The position numbers were made by a program, and so were the translations under genes. Positions 42,587 to 51,027 of a DNA stretch of 64,000 nt are shown here, in pieces. The DNA comes from Thermithiobacillus plumbiphilus (GTDB lineage Bacteria > Pseudomonadota > Gammaproteobacteria > Acidithiobacillales > Thermithiobacillaceae): positions 186,001 through 250,000 of the forward strand of contig NZ_JBBPCO010000002.1 of the NCBI RefSeq assembly GCF_038070005.1, in the 5' to 3' direction. The notes beneath the pieces are model-generated. The model was not told the origin of the DNA and ran no database searches. It was given only the letters and a program-made list of their open reading frames with translations. The stretch's first letter is position 1, and every line of letters starts with the position of its first letter.

Positions 42587-44611
42587 ATGCATGCATCTGA
42601 AGCCCCAATTTCTGGTGACTATCAGCGAAAATTCGAAGAATTGAGGGATGGTGTCATAGCCTATGAGCATTGGCTACAGGGCGTCGTGACTGAAAATATG
42701 CTCGATGGCAAGGCTGTGTTGCCCGAAGAAGCCTTGAAGAACCTGAGAAAAGGCGGGCAGTATCTGCGGGACTATGTGCGGCAAGCCCAAGACAAACGAT
42801 TTGACATTGCGGTACTCGGACAGATGAATGTCGGGAAGAGCACACTACTCAACGCATTATTCCTCGACCGGCCAGTACTCCCTGAAGATGCTGTGGCCTG
42901 CACAGCGAGGCTTACCTTCATTGAACATGGTGAAAAAGAAAACGCACAGGTGGAAGTCTCTGACTACCGTTCCGTACCCGGCGCACGCCGGCACGATCAG
43001 TCCGGCAATCAGGGCCGGTTGGACGTTTCACTGGATCATCTAAAGGATTATCTCTCTGCTGATGGCGGATATACGGCGTACACGGAAGAAGTCCGCATTC
43101 AACTCCCAAACTTCCTCGATCCCTGGGTCCGCATTGTCGATACGCCGGGCTTGTTTGATCCTGTCGCCGAAAGATCGGCATTGACCTCGGAATATGCGCA
43201 TCAGGCGAGCGCAGTGGTGCTAATCCTCCATGCTGGACAGCCATTCAGCCGGGAGGATTCCGACTTCATTCGTAAACATCTGCTGGATACGCCGCTGGAT
43301 CGCATAATCATAGTCATCAACAAGGTGGATGATCTTGCCCCTGTGGATCGAGATCGCGTGAGAGCCTATGTGGAAAACATCCTTCAGGACATGAGTCGAT
43401 ATTTGCAAGAAGATCGTTTGGCAGAGGTCAATACGGATGCCGTGTTGCGGGCATTGCGGGAGGCACCGGTATTGCCTTGCGCCGGATTGCTGGGCCTGTA
43501 TGCAAAAACGCCTGATACATTGCAGGATCGTGAGTTCCATCGCCGCCGCTGGGCAAGCAAGTATACTATCGACCTTGATGATCCAGCCGCTTGCTGGCAG
43601 GAAAGTGGGCTACCGCAACTGCAGTCACAGTTAAAGGCTTATGTCTCTGGCCGTGATACAAAAGACAATTTGCGCCGTCTGGCAGATGCGGGCAGCAATA
43701 CGCTCGCCAAGGCACATGAAAAAATTGAATATAAACTTGGTTTGTTGACTCTCGGCCTTCAGGAAGCCAATCGATCCAGACCCGAACTCGATCAGATGCT
43801 AGAGGATCTAAGGAAGCTTAGCGTAGAACTGGTATCGAAGAATGATATCTTCCAGATGAAGTTGAGAGCAGTCATTCAGTCTGAACGCAAAAAAACCACT
43901 GATAAGTGCAGAATGAAAGTTGAAGATACTGCGCAGGTAATGCGAATCAAATGCGATGATTACATCGGCAGAGTAGGATTTTTTAACCAGAAAGAGCATG
44001 TCAGCAAACTCAACATGGAGATGGAATGGAGAGCGCGTGGCTGCTTGCCAGAACTGAAGAACATCTTTGATGACAGTGTCGCTTTCCTGCAGGACAGAAT
44101 TCCTTCCTTATTTAAGGAGCACCTAGAGGAAATGGGTGGTCTTGTTAGATCGCATGCCTCAACGAAATTCAGCGACTTCTTTCTGCGGCGCATGCGCTAT
44201 ATGGAAGCGGCCGATACTGCAGCTCTGAAGTCATCCGTAAAGCAGCTCCAGCCCGCCTCGCGCTGGAAAGCGTTCTGGGGATCAACCATGAGATCTCATC
44301 TTACAGATGAGGCCGGCCAAATTGTTCCATCTTGGGAGAGGTCCTTGATAGAAGGTGTTAATCAGAGCCTCGACGAATACGAAGATCACATTACAGGTGA
44401 ATACATTGAGCCAGCCATTGGAGAGCTCAAGCGAATTGTCGAAGAATATAAAGACCAGATCCAATCTACGCTCAAATCCAAGGAGAACGAGGCCACGGAC
44501 CTAGAAACCCTTAAAACTTGGAACAATGCTGCCATGCAAGTTCTCATGAGATGGCGTGGCGATCTGGCAGCTATACAGGAATCCTGGGCCTTGAACAAGG
44601 GTGGATCATGA
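42587..44611 (+). CDS. Dynamin-like GTPase 3
   Basis: A 674-residue GTPase. G1 is GQMNVGKST (78-86), G3 DTPGLFDP near 185 and G4 NKVD near 244; all are canonical. The GTPase head is followed by about 300 residues of helices (LGLQEANRSRPELDQMLEDL, IVEEYKDQIQSTLKSKENEA) typical of a dynamin stalk. CTGGAGAAATGCA gives a ribosome-binding site before the ATG. Its stop overlaps the ATG of a 20-codon ORF. The three GTPases differ in length and motif details, so this is not a recent gene duplication. Confidence 0.88.
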   Translation: MHASEAPISGDYQRKFEELRDGVIAYEHWLQGVVTENMLDGKAVLPEEALKNLRKGGQYLRDYVRQAQDKRFDIAVLGQMNVGKSTLLNALFLDRPVLPEDAVACTARLTFIEHGEKENAQVEVSDYRSVPGARRHDQSGNQGRLDVSLDHLKDYLSADGGYTAYTEEVRIQLPNFLDPWVRIVDTPGLFDPVAERSALTSEYAHQASAVVLILHAGQPFSREDSDFIRKHLLDTPLDRIIIVINKVDDLAPVDRDRVRAYVENILQDMSRYLQEDRLAEVNTDAVLRALREAPVLPCAGLLGLYAKTPDTLQDREFHRRRWASKYTIDLDDPAACWQESGLPQLQSQLKAYVSGRDTKDNLRRLADAGSNTLAKAHEKIEYKLGLLTLGLQEANRSRPELDQMLEDLRKLSVELVSKNDIFQMKLRAVIQSERKKTTDKCRMKVEDTAQVMRIKCDDYIGRVGFFNQKEHVSKLNMEMEWRARGCLPELKNIFDDSVAFLQDRIPSLFKEHLEEMGGLVRSHASTKFSDFFLRRMRYMEAADTAALKSSVKQLQPASRWKAFWGSTMRSHLTDEAGQIVPSWERSLIEGVNQSLDEYEDHITGEYIEPAIGELKRIVEEYKDQIQSTLKSKENEATDLETLKTWNNAAMQVLMRWRGDLAAIQESWALNKGGS

Positions 44612-44670
44612 CCGAAGAAAATCTGAGTTTTCTAGGTAGAGCAACTAACCTGCCAACCGTGGAGATCTAG
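44608..44670 (+). CDS. Tiny coupled ORF (20 aa) in the dynamin-like cluster
   Basis: ATG at 44608 overlaps the stop of GTPase 3 as ATGA, with AAGGGTGG upstream. The 21-codon frame (MTEENLSFLGRATNLPTVEI) ends two bases before the next start codon. This tight packing suggests either a translated micropeptide or a coupling leader for the next gene. No homology can be judged at this length. Confidence 0.35.
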   Translation: MTEENLSFLGRATNLPTVEI

Positions 44671-44672
44671 TC

Positions 44673-45080
44673 ATGATTTTTGACAAACTGCGAAAAAGCT
44701 CAGCGGCTAAGCTTCAAGCAAATCAAAGCCAGGGTTCCCTTCGGCAGGAGCAGGTATCTCTTCCCGATCCCCGTCCTGACTTGAAGCGCTTGCTCGGACA
44801 GATTGCCAGTAGCTTGTACCTGGAAAGGGCTGCCCCTGATGATCCGCTATCTGTCCCGGAACTAGATGCCTTTATCATGGCATTATTGCATCAGCGCGAT
44901 CAGCTTACCAGAGAGGCATTGGGGAACAGACTACAGGATCGGATGAAAGACCTTAATCTGGCATTTGAATCTGGCAATCTGGACGAGGCTAAATATCAAT
45001 TCGGCTGGATTGAAAAAGTTTATGAAGAGGAACTCGTGGAAGCGCGCAAGTCTCAGACGGCAAAATCAGATCAGGAATGA
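44673..45080 (+). CDS. Small helical protein of the dynamin-like cluster
   Basis: A 135-residue protein, largely helical and charged (LKRLLGQIASSLYLERAAPD, LDEAKYQFGWIEKVYEEELV), with no membrane segment or catalytic motif. GGAG precedes the ATG at a good distance. It follows GTPase 3 directly and is likely a soluble partner or assembly factor. The family is not recognised. Confidence 0.72.
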   Translation: MIFDKLRKSSAAKLQANQSQGSLRQEQVSLPDPRPDLKRLLGQIASSLYLERAAPDDPLSVPELDAFIMALLHQRDQLTREALGNRLQDRMKDLNLAFESGNLDEAKYQFGWIEKVYEEELVEARKSQTAKSDQE

Positions 45081-45159
45081 TCGGTTTTGTTGACGAGAGG
45101 GGCAATCAATCCCATTTCATGCGGCAAGAGATCAGCGGATCACGGCTTGGGAGTTTGCT

Positions 45160-45366
45160 ATGGCCATTCTTCTTGGCGCGATAGTGTTGGCAGTCATGGG
45201 AGCCTTTATAGGCTTTAGTGTCCTGGCCTTTCATGCCGTGGTAATCATTTGCGGCTTTTGTGTCATGCTGCTGCTGGGGCTTGGCCAGGACGAGGATGGG
45301 CGGGTTGTGCTTTATCTGGGCGGCATCGTTCTGGCGTTTCTGCTGGGCCGTCATCTTCGCCGGTGA
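45160..45366 (+). CDS. Small two-helix membrane protein
   Basis: A 68-residue protein that is nearly all membrane: a long hydrophobic N-terminal half (LGAIVLAVMGAFIGFSVLAF and VVIICGFCVMLLLGLG), a charged loop QDEDGR, a last helix VLYLGGIVLAFLLG and a basic tail RHLRR. GGGAG stands 7 bp before the ATG. Its place at the end of the dynamin-like cluster suggests a membrane anchor or receptor for the GTPases, or a toxic effector. The role is inferred only. Confidence 0.65.
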   Translation: MAILLGAIVLAVMGAFIGFSVLAFHAVVIICGFCVMLLLGLGQDEDGRVVLYLGGIVLAFLLGRHLRR

Positions 45367-45455
45367 GCCAGTATAGGTCTGGTGCCTGTCAGATTGACTT
45401 CTCATCGCGCTGGTTTCTGCCGTGATCGGCGTAACGATAAATCCGGAATTTTCAG

Positions 45456-46403
45456 ATGAATACTAGCAGCCCCAATCCACGATCCCGAGCTCAAGGCTGC
45501 CTCCTTGGGCAACTCGCCGGAGACGCACTCGGCAGTCTGGTTGAGTTCCAGTCCCCGGAGGAGATCCGCCGCAGTTATCCCCAAGGTGTGCGGGTACTGG
45601 TGGATGGTGGCACCTGGAACACCATTGCCGGTCAGCCGACGGATGACTCGGAGATGGCACTGCTGCTGGCCCGGATGCTGGCAGAGCGTGGGACCTATGA
45701 TCCCGATGCCGCACTTCATGCCTATCAATTCTGGCTCGGCTCCGATCCTTTTGACTGCGGCATGACCATTTCCGCTGGTCTGGGGGGATTTCCGAATCCC
45801 GACAGCCAGGCCAATGGAGCCATGATGCGGATCAGCCCCCTGGGCATCTTCGGGGCCAGCTATCCACTGGAGACAGTGGGCGACTGGGCCAGGCAGGATG
45901 CCGCGCTGACCCACCCAAACCCGGTGTGTCTGCAGGCCAACATGCTCTATACAATGGCGATTGCTCACGCCATTGCCTCTGGCTGCCAGGCCGAGAAGCT
46001 CTACCAGGAAATCAATCAGTGGGCTGTCGACCTGGCTGTCAACCCCGCACTGATGAATGCCATCCATGGCGCTGCCGATGCGCCACCGGCTGAATACGTA
46101 CAGCAACAGGGCTGGGTGCTGATTGCGTTTCGCAATGCCCTGTGGCAACTGCTCAATGCCAAGAGCCTTGAAGCAGGAGTGGTTGATACGGTAATGCGGG
46201 GCGGGGACACGGATACCAACGCAGCCATTTGCGGGGCACTTCTGGGTGCCGTGTACGGTCTGGATGCCATAACCGCCCAATGGGTTGATCGAGTCCTGAG
46301 CTGCCGACCCCAGGCCGGACATCCCGGGGTCCACCGACCACGACCCGAGTGCTTCTGGCCGGTGGATGCTTTGGAGTTGGCAGATCGCCTGATTCAGGGC
46401 TAA
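45456..46403 (+). CDS. ADP-ribosylglycohydrolase (DraG-like)
   Basis: A 315-residue protein with the ARH/DraG fold markers: GQLAGDALGSLVEF, the metal-binding TDDSEMALLLAR (residues near 55-66) and GGDTDTNAAICGALLGA near 250-265. These enzymes remove ADP-ribose from proteins or nucleic acids, using two Mg ions. No ADP-ribosyltransferase gene is visible nearby. It starts 90 bp after the membrane protein gene; membership in the dynamin-like cluster is possible but not shown. It might protect the host from phage or self-made ADP-ribosylation. Confidence 0.9.
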   Translation: MNTSSPNPRSRAQGCLLGQLAGDALGSLVEFQSPEEIRRSYPQGVRVLVDGGTWNTIAGQPTDDSEMALLLARMLAERGTYDPDAALHAYQFWLGSDPFDCGMTISAGLGGFPNPDSQANGAMMRISPLGIFGASYPLETVGDWARQDAALTHPNPVCLQANMLYTMAIAHAIASGCQAEKLYQEINQWAVDLAVNPALMNAIHGAADAPPAEYVQQQGWVLIAFRNALWQLLNAKSLEAGVVDTVMRGGDTDTNAAICGALLGAVYGLDAITAQWVDRVLSCRPQAGHPGVHRPRPECFWPVDALELADRLIQG

Positions 46404-46442
46404 AAGCTATCAGCAGGCCGTTGTCCGTGATCTAAGATCGCG

Positions 46443-46562
46443 CTACTTATGAAGCGTCACATCCGAGAAGCCGCGCTTGCGGCATAAGTTTTCTGCCGCC
46501 ATGCCGGCATACGCATCCCGCAGCACGCCCGTGATCTGCTCCTCCGAAAATCGCTTCTTCAC
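46443..46562 (-). pseudogene. IS3-family orfA 5' remnant
   Basis: From a GTG at 46562 the minus strand reads VKKRFSEEQITGVLRDAYAG, then LCRKRGFSDVTLHK and a stop. This matches the first 40 residues of IS3-type OrfA (KKRFTEEQI...LCRKHGISDATFYKW) and then breaks off. An AAAGGAGATGGC site lies upstream, so the original start is preserved. The rest of the element is absent here. Confidence 0.75.
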
Positions 46563-46652
46563 GCCATCTCCTTTGTTGTGTCCAACTCCTGAGAAGCAGT
46601 TCGTTTCCTGGGCGATTCACATTGCGGGCTCCCTGTAAAGGCCACGTATCGT

Positions 46653-46730
46653 TCACCTAATTTCGATCACCTGATATTGACCACCTGATGTTGACTCTAG
46701 GCATTAGGTGACTATTTTAGGATTAGGTGA
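46653..46730. repeat. Five ATYAGGTGA motifs before the SNF2-like helicase gene
   Basis: Three copies point left (TCACCTAAT 46653-46661, TCACCTGAT 46667-46675 and the imperfect ACCTGAT 46683-46689). Two point right (ATTAGGTGA 46703-46711 and 46722-46730). The arrangement is an inverted cluster ending 20 bp before the helicase ATG. The same motif recurs five times near the end of that gene (49257-49364). Confidence 0.7.
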
Positions 46731-46749
46731 ACATGTCCGGAGGGCTCCC

Positions 46750-49635
46750 ATGGCCATTAAATATGAATCGGTTGAATTTCATCGGTTGGCATCGGCGCAG
46801 GTTGCTTATGTTCGTACGTGGGTAAACGCCATGGGCCAGGTCGACAGCCTTTGGTGGCCAAGACAAATACCGCAATTCCAGCAATTGCTGGATCGTGCGC
46901 GTAAGGGGAGTGGTCGATGGAATGGCGAGCGGTGGGAATTCAAGCCTGCGGACTGCGCCAAGATTCTGGCATGGATTGGCCGCGAGTTTCCGACCATGTC
47001 GATCCTTGCGCCTGACCAGGAAGCCCCGGCACTGAAACTGGCAAGCTTGGTGGAACTACAGGCGGTTACCCGGAAAATGTGGATGTTGCGGGTGCCTGCT
47101 GATCAGGTGGGCGCGCGTGACATCGCGGAATTGGCGTTGCGCCAGAAATTCCTGGTCGAAGATGGTGACAAGGAATCCTTTGTCTGGGTGGGTCGCAAGC
47201 AGGACGCCCGTGGATTCGTGCACCGGCTTCGGGAGAAAGGGTTTTCGGTGCATTGCAGGCGGTATCCGGGCTGGCGCCGCTTGCCGCCTGTTGCCGTGGT
47301 GCGCAAGGGCTGGAACGTCAGCCTGGAGCTGTCGGCGCAGCATCCTGGCCATGGCCTCTGCTTTGCGGCTCCTGTTCACTCGAGCTGGCGCCGATCTGCG
47401 CAAGCCTGGACATTTCGAGCACAAAATTGCCTGCTGAGTCAGTGGGCTGGCAAACTGGAGATGATGAAGAGCTGGGGGCTGGCCTGGCAGGGAGACGATC
47501 CCAGCGCAGCCTGGGAGATCCCGGTACTGGAATCGCAACGCATCCCCGGCTGGGATCATCCGGTTGCAGGCATTGGTTCATTGCGCGATTATCAGAAAGC
47601 CGCGGTTGAGTTTCTGGCATCCCGGCGCTGGCGCGCCCTGATCGGTGACGAGATGGGGCTGGGCAAAACGGCATCGGCGATTGCCACTGCTGCTGCAATG
47701 GATGCGCAGAGAATCATCGTGGTCTGTCCTACGGTGCTGCGACACAACTGGCGATCCGAATTGCTGCGCTGGTGTGGCAGCGAGGAGGAATCGCGCATCC
47801 TGATCGCCGAGGATAAGACGGACCTTCCCGATGAGGATACCCGCTGGATTCTGGTCTCCTATGACCAGATCATCGTCCGCCAGGAGCGGTGGAAGGCCGC
47901 GTCCAAGGATGAAGCGCGGGAAATCATTCGTTTTCTGTCTGAACACGGATTGGATGTAGAGGCGGATCAGGAGACATTTCAGCTCGAGAGCGCGTTGCAT
48001 GGCGAGCCTGATCTCGAGCCCAGGCGGCTGGCGGCGTGGCGGAAAATCCAAAGCCGCCTGCGCGGAGATTACCTGCAAGCACTGCGTAGCTGGGGACCGG
48101 ATCTCGTCATCCTGGATGAAGCGCATCGGGCCAAAAACCACGAGAGCAAGCGCCATGAGGCCGTCGTATCGCTGAGTAAGGCTGCGGACGGTGTCATCCT
48201 GTTGACCGGCACGCCGGTTCAAAACAATACGCGCGAGCCGGTGAGCCTGCTGGAAATCATTGATCCTTCCAGTATGCAGGAGGGACGACGCAAATACACC
48301 ATAGAAGAGCTCAAGGGCATGTTGCAACCAATGCTGCTGCGCCGCACGAAAAAGGAGGTGTTGCCGGAACTCCCGCCCAAGATCCACCAGGTCATCGAGG
48401 TGCCAGCCAATCATCTGGTCGATAATGAGCCGGTAGCCAGGGCCATGGACCAGATATTCGAGTTAGGCGAGGGCAGCAGAGTACCGGAATGGGCTACGCA
48501 GGAAACGGATCCCCAAATGCGCGTATTGGCGGCGGCATGGGCCAGTGGCAAGGTCATGAGCCAATTTGAGTTGTGGCGGGCGGCATTGGGCATGGCAAAG
48601 CTAGGCGAGCAGACCATGGAGGTGATACTAAATACCCTGGAAGAGCGGGGACGGTTGGTGATCTTTGCGCACCACCTTCCGGTGATCTCGTATGTGACTG
48701 AAACCCTGGGTAAGCATCGTTGGCGCGCCGCAGCCTTGACCGGCAAGGTAACGCCTGAGGAGCGGCACGCGCTTGCAGTGCGTTTTCAGTCGGGCGAACT
48801 GGATGTTCTGGTCTGTGGCATGAAGGCCGCGGGTGAAGGGTTGAACATGCATCGGGCGGACACGGTCGTGTTCCTGGAACTCGACTGGAATCCCACCATC
48901 ATGTTGCAGGCCATAGATCGCATACACCGTCTGGGACAGGGGGCGCAATCCTGTCACATCATCCATCTGCTCTCCAATGACCTCCTGGATCGATTCGTGC
49001 GCAAGCTGGTGTTGGATCGCAAGGTGAATCTCATCGAGACCGTCCTGGACGAAGAAGTCAATTTGTTTGCTAGCGCAGAACATCAGCCATCGAATCAGGC
49101 CAATGTGATAGATATCGGGAGTCATGCAGGGAAGCGGAAAACCCCCTCTGAAAGGCAAGCTACGGATGCTGGCCCAGGCGTGCACGATCCTATTCCCCTG
49201 TTTCCATTAGGGGGCAAAAAACCATGTGGCGATAGCCCTGCCACTTCCTCACAGTCATCAGGTGAAGGAAATTCGGCAACATTAGGTGATGCAACATTAG
49301 GTGACATAATTCAGCTTGAATCTCCGGCATCATCAGGTGAAGAAAATACCCTGGCATCAGGTGACAAAAAACCTGTTGTAGATGTTGGTGAACGCATCGA
49401 TACGGATCGCTGCTCTCACAATCCAGAGCCTGCAGCGAAGCCAGGCCGGGGCCGGCCACGTTTGTCTGATGAAGAGCGCAAGGCACGCCGCGCCCGTGCG
49501 CGCGCGGCATGGAAGGCCGCGAATAAAGAAAAGGAGATTGCCTGGATCCGTGAATGGCAAAAACGAAATCCCGATCGCGTGGCTGCGGCCTCCAGTCGCT
49601 GGCGGACGAAAAAGAAAACTCAGGAGGAAGTTTGA
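46750..49635 (+). CDS. SNF2/SMARCAL1-like helicase with basic C-terminal tail
   Basis: A 961-residue superfamily 2 ATPase. Residues 1-270 are an unusual N-terminal part with HARP-like repeated segments (TRKMWMLRVPADQ, GKLEMMKSWGLAW). The motor follows: GDEMGLGKTASAIAT near 299, LDEAHRAKN near 455, LLTGTPVQNN and, in lobe 2, GMKAAGEGLNMH and IDRIHRLGQ. A low-complexity linker encoded by the ATYAGGTGA repeats precedes a basic tail, GRGRPRLSDEERKARRARAR, with an AT-hook. SMARCAL1-like motors anneal or remodel DNA forks. The ATG at 46750 follows CGGAGG; the GTG at 46708 lies within the repeats. It is a stand-alone gene. Confidence 0.9.
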   Translation: MAIKYESVEFHRLASAQVAYVRTWVNAMGQVDSLWWPRQIPQFQQLLDRARKGSGRWNGERWEFKPADCAKILAWIGREFPTMSILAPDQEAPALKLASLVELQAVTRKMWMLRVPADQVGARDIAELALRQKFLVEDGDKESFVWVGRKQDARGFVHRLREKGFSVHCRRYPGWRRLPPVAVVRKGWNVSLELSAQHPGHGLCFAAPVHSSWRRSAQAWTFRAQNCLLSQWAGKLEMMKSWGLAWQGDDPSAAWEIPVLESQRIPGWDHPVAGIGSLRDYQKAAVEFLASRRWRALIGDEMGLGKTASAIATAAAMDAQRIIVVCPTVLRHNWRSELLRWCGSEEESRILIAEDKTDLPDEDTRWILVSYDQIIVRQERWKAASKDEAREIIRFLSEHGLDVEADQETFQLESALHGEPDLEPRRLAAWRKIQSRLRGDYLQALRSWGPDLVILDEAHRAKNHESKRHEAVVSLSKAADGVILLTGTPVQNNTREPVSLLEIIDPSSMQEGRRKYTIEELKGMLQPMLLRRTKKEVLPELPPKIHQVIEVPANHLVDNEPVARAMDQIFELGEGSRVPEWATQETDPQMRVLAAAWASGKVMSQFELWRAALGMAKLGEQTMEVILNTLEERGRLVIFAHHLPVISYVTETLGKHRWRAAALTGKVTPEERHALAVRFQSGELDVLVCGMKAAGEGLNMHRADTVVFLELDWNPTIMLQAIDRIHRLGQGAQSCHIIHLLSNDLLDRFVRKLVLDRKVNLIETVLDEEVNLFASAEHQPSNQANVIDIGSHAGKRKTPSERQATDAGPGVHDPIPLFPLGGKKPCGDSPATSSQSSGEGNSATLGDATLGDIIQLESPASSGEENTLASGDKKPVVDVGERIDTDRCSHNPEPAAKPGRGRPRLSDEERKARRARARAAWKAANKEKEIAWIREWQKRNPDRVAAASSRWRTKKKTQEEV
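49257..49364 (+). repeat. Five ATYAGGTGA motifs inside the helicase gene
   Basis: Copies lie at 49257-49265, 49281-49289, 49296-49304, 49332-49340 and 49356-49364, all on the plus strand. They code for SGE, LGD or SGD in the linker between the helicase motor and its basic tail. Because the same sequence also stands in the non-coding region upstream of the gene, the repeats cannot be explained by the protein alone. Confidence 0.7.
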
Positions 49636-49770
49636 TATCTCCCAACTGCGCCAGGCAGTGCCTGTGATCTGGAAACCAGGCAGGCTTCCTCGGCAAATAT
49701 ATCGCCGGGGCTTATGTGAAATCTGACGGTAGATATACCTACTGCTGAATAGAAACAGCCTTACTCGTCC

Positions 49771-51027
49771 CTATCGCACCCGCGCCAGTTCCCCCCAGCA
49801 GGTGGTGTAACGGGGGGAACGCTTACCGGCGCGCATGGCCCAGGGCTGCTCGATGCCCTCTGCCGCAAAGCGCAGCATCGCCCGCCCGAACTGGGCATTG
49901 ATGCCATCGAGCGTGTGCATGAGCTGCTGGCGCTTCGGGTCCTCCGGCGCACTGAAAAGACTGGCCTGTCTCACGCCCGGTGGCGCCAGATCCAGCAGCA
50001 TCACCCCGGCCTTCCGATAGCGCTGTCCGGGCTGGTAGAGCCCGGCCACTACTTGTCTGGCTACCCGGATCATCTCGCTGGTATCTGCTGTCGCCTGGGA
50101 TAGCTGAATGCTCGCCTGCCGCGCTAAGGCCCCGAAGGGCAGGGGATAGAGCTGGATCTGCAGTGTCTGGGCAATGCTGTATTGCGAGCGCAGCCTTGCG
50201 GCGGCCCGCGCCACATGATGACTCACCGCTTCCTGGACTTCATGCAGGCCCGTCACCGGCTGACCAAAGCTCCGGGAGGCAATGATCTGCTGCTTAGGTG
50301 CCGGCTGGCTCTCCAGATCCAGACACTTTTCTCCCCGCAGTTCCCGCACCAGCCGCTCCATCACCACCCCAAAGCGCGCCCGCAGCAGACTGGTATCCGC
50401 ATCGCGCAACTGCAAGGCCGTGCCAATCCCCAGCACGTCCAGCTTCTCCGCTAGACGCCGGCCAATGCCCCAGACATCCCCCACGGGAAAGTCTCTGAGC
50501 AGCTGCTCCTGCAGCCTGCTATCCCGCAGATCCATCACGCCCTTCAAAGCAGGGTCTTTCTTGGCAAGGCGATTGGCGACCTTGCTCAAGGTCTTGGTGG
50601 GTGCGATCCCGATTGACACCGGTATCCCGGTCCACTGGCGCACCGTAGCGCGGATCATGTGGGCATGGGGCTCGATGTCACGGATACCCGAGAGATCCAG
50701 GAATGCTTCATCGATGGAATAGACCTCCAGATCGGGCGCCAGGGTGGACAGCACTGTCATCACCCGCCGGGAGATGTCGCCATACAGGGCATAGTTCGAG
50801 GAAAACAGCACCACCCCATGCTGGCGGATCAGGTGCTGCACCTGATGCAGGGGTACCCCCATGGGAATGCCCAGCATCTTGGCCTCGGCAGAACGTGCCA
50901 CCACGCAACCATCATTGTTCGAGAGCACCACGATCGCTCGATGCAGCAGGTCCGGGCGGAACAGCCGCTCGCAGGAAGCATAGAAGTTGTTGCAGTCCAC
51001 CAGTGCCAGAGAGGCCGCGCGGGTCAT
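49771..51027 (-). CDS. umuC: UmuC-type translesion DNA polymerase (pol V subunit)
   Basis: A 418-residue Y-family polymerase. The catalytic acids are visible in ALVDCNNFYASCERLF and EVYSIDEAFLDLSG; SNYALYGDISRRV, IPVSIGIAPTKTLSKVANRL and the helix-hairpin-helix VWGIGRRLAEKLDVLGI are all typical. The C-terminal little-finger part is complete. The length equals that of E. coli UmuC (422). It overlaps umuD by 4 bp. Together with cleaved UmuD it makes an error-prone polymerase under SOS control. Confidence 0.96.
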   Translation of the reverse strand: MTRAASLALVDCNNFYASCERLFRPDLLHRAIVVLSNNDGCVVARSAEAKMLGIPMGVPLHQVQHLIRQHGVVLFSSNYALYGDISRRVMTVLSTLAPDLEVYSIDEAFLDLSGIRDIEPHAHMIRATVRQWTGIPVSIGIAPTKTLSKVANRLAKKDPALKGVMDLRDSRLQEQLLRDFPVGDVWGIGRRLAEKLDVLGIGTALQLRDADTSLLRARFGVVMERLVRELRGEKCLDLESQPAPKQQIIASRSFGQPVTGLHEVQEAVSHHVARAAARLRSQYSIAQTLQIQLYPLPFGALARQASIQLSQATADTSEMIRVARQVVAGLYQPGQRYRKAGVMLLDLAPPGVRQASLFSAPEDPKRQQLMHTLDGINAQFGRAMLRFAAEGIEQPWAMRAGKRSPRYTTCWGELARVR

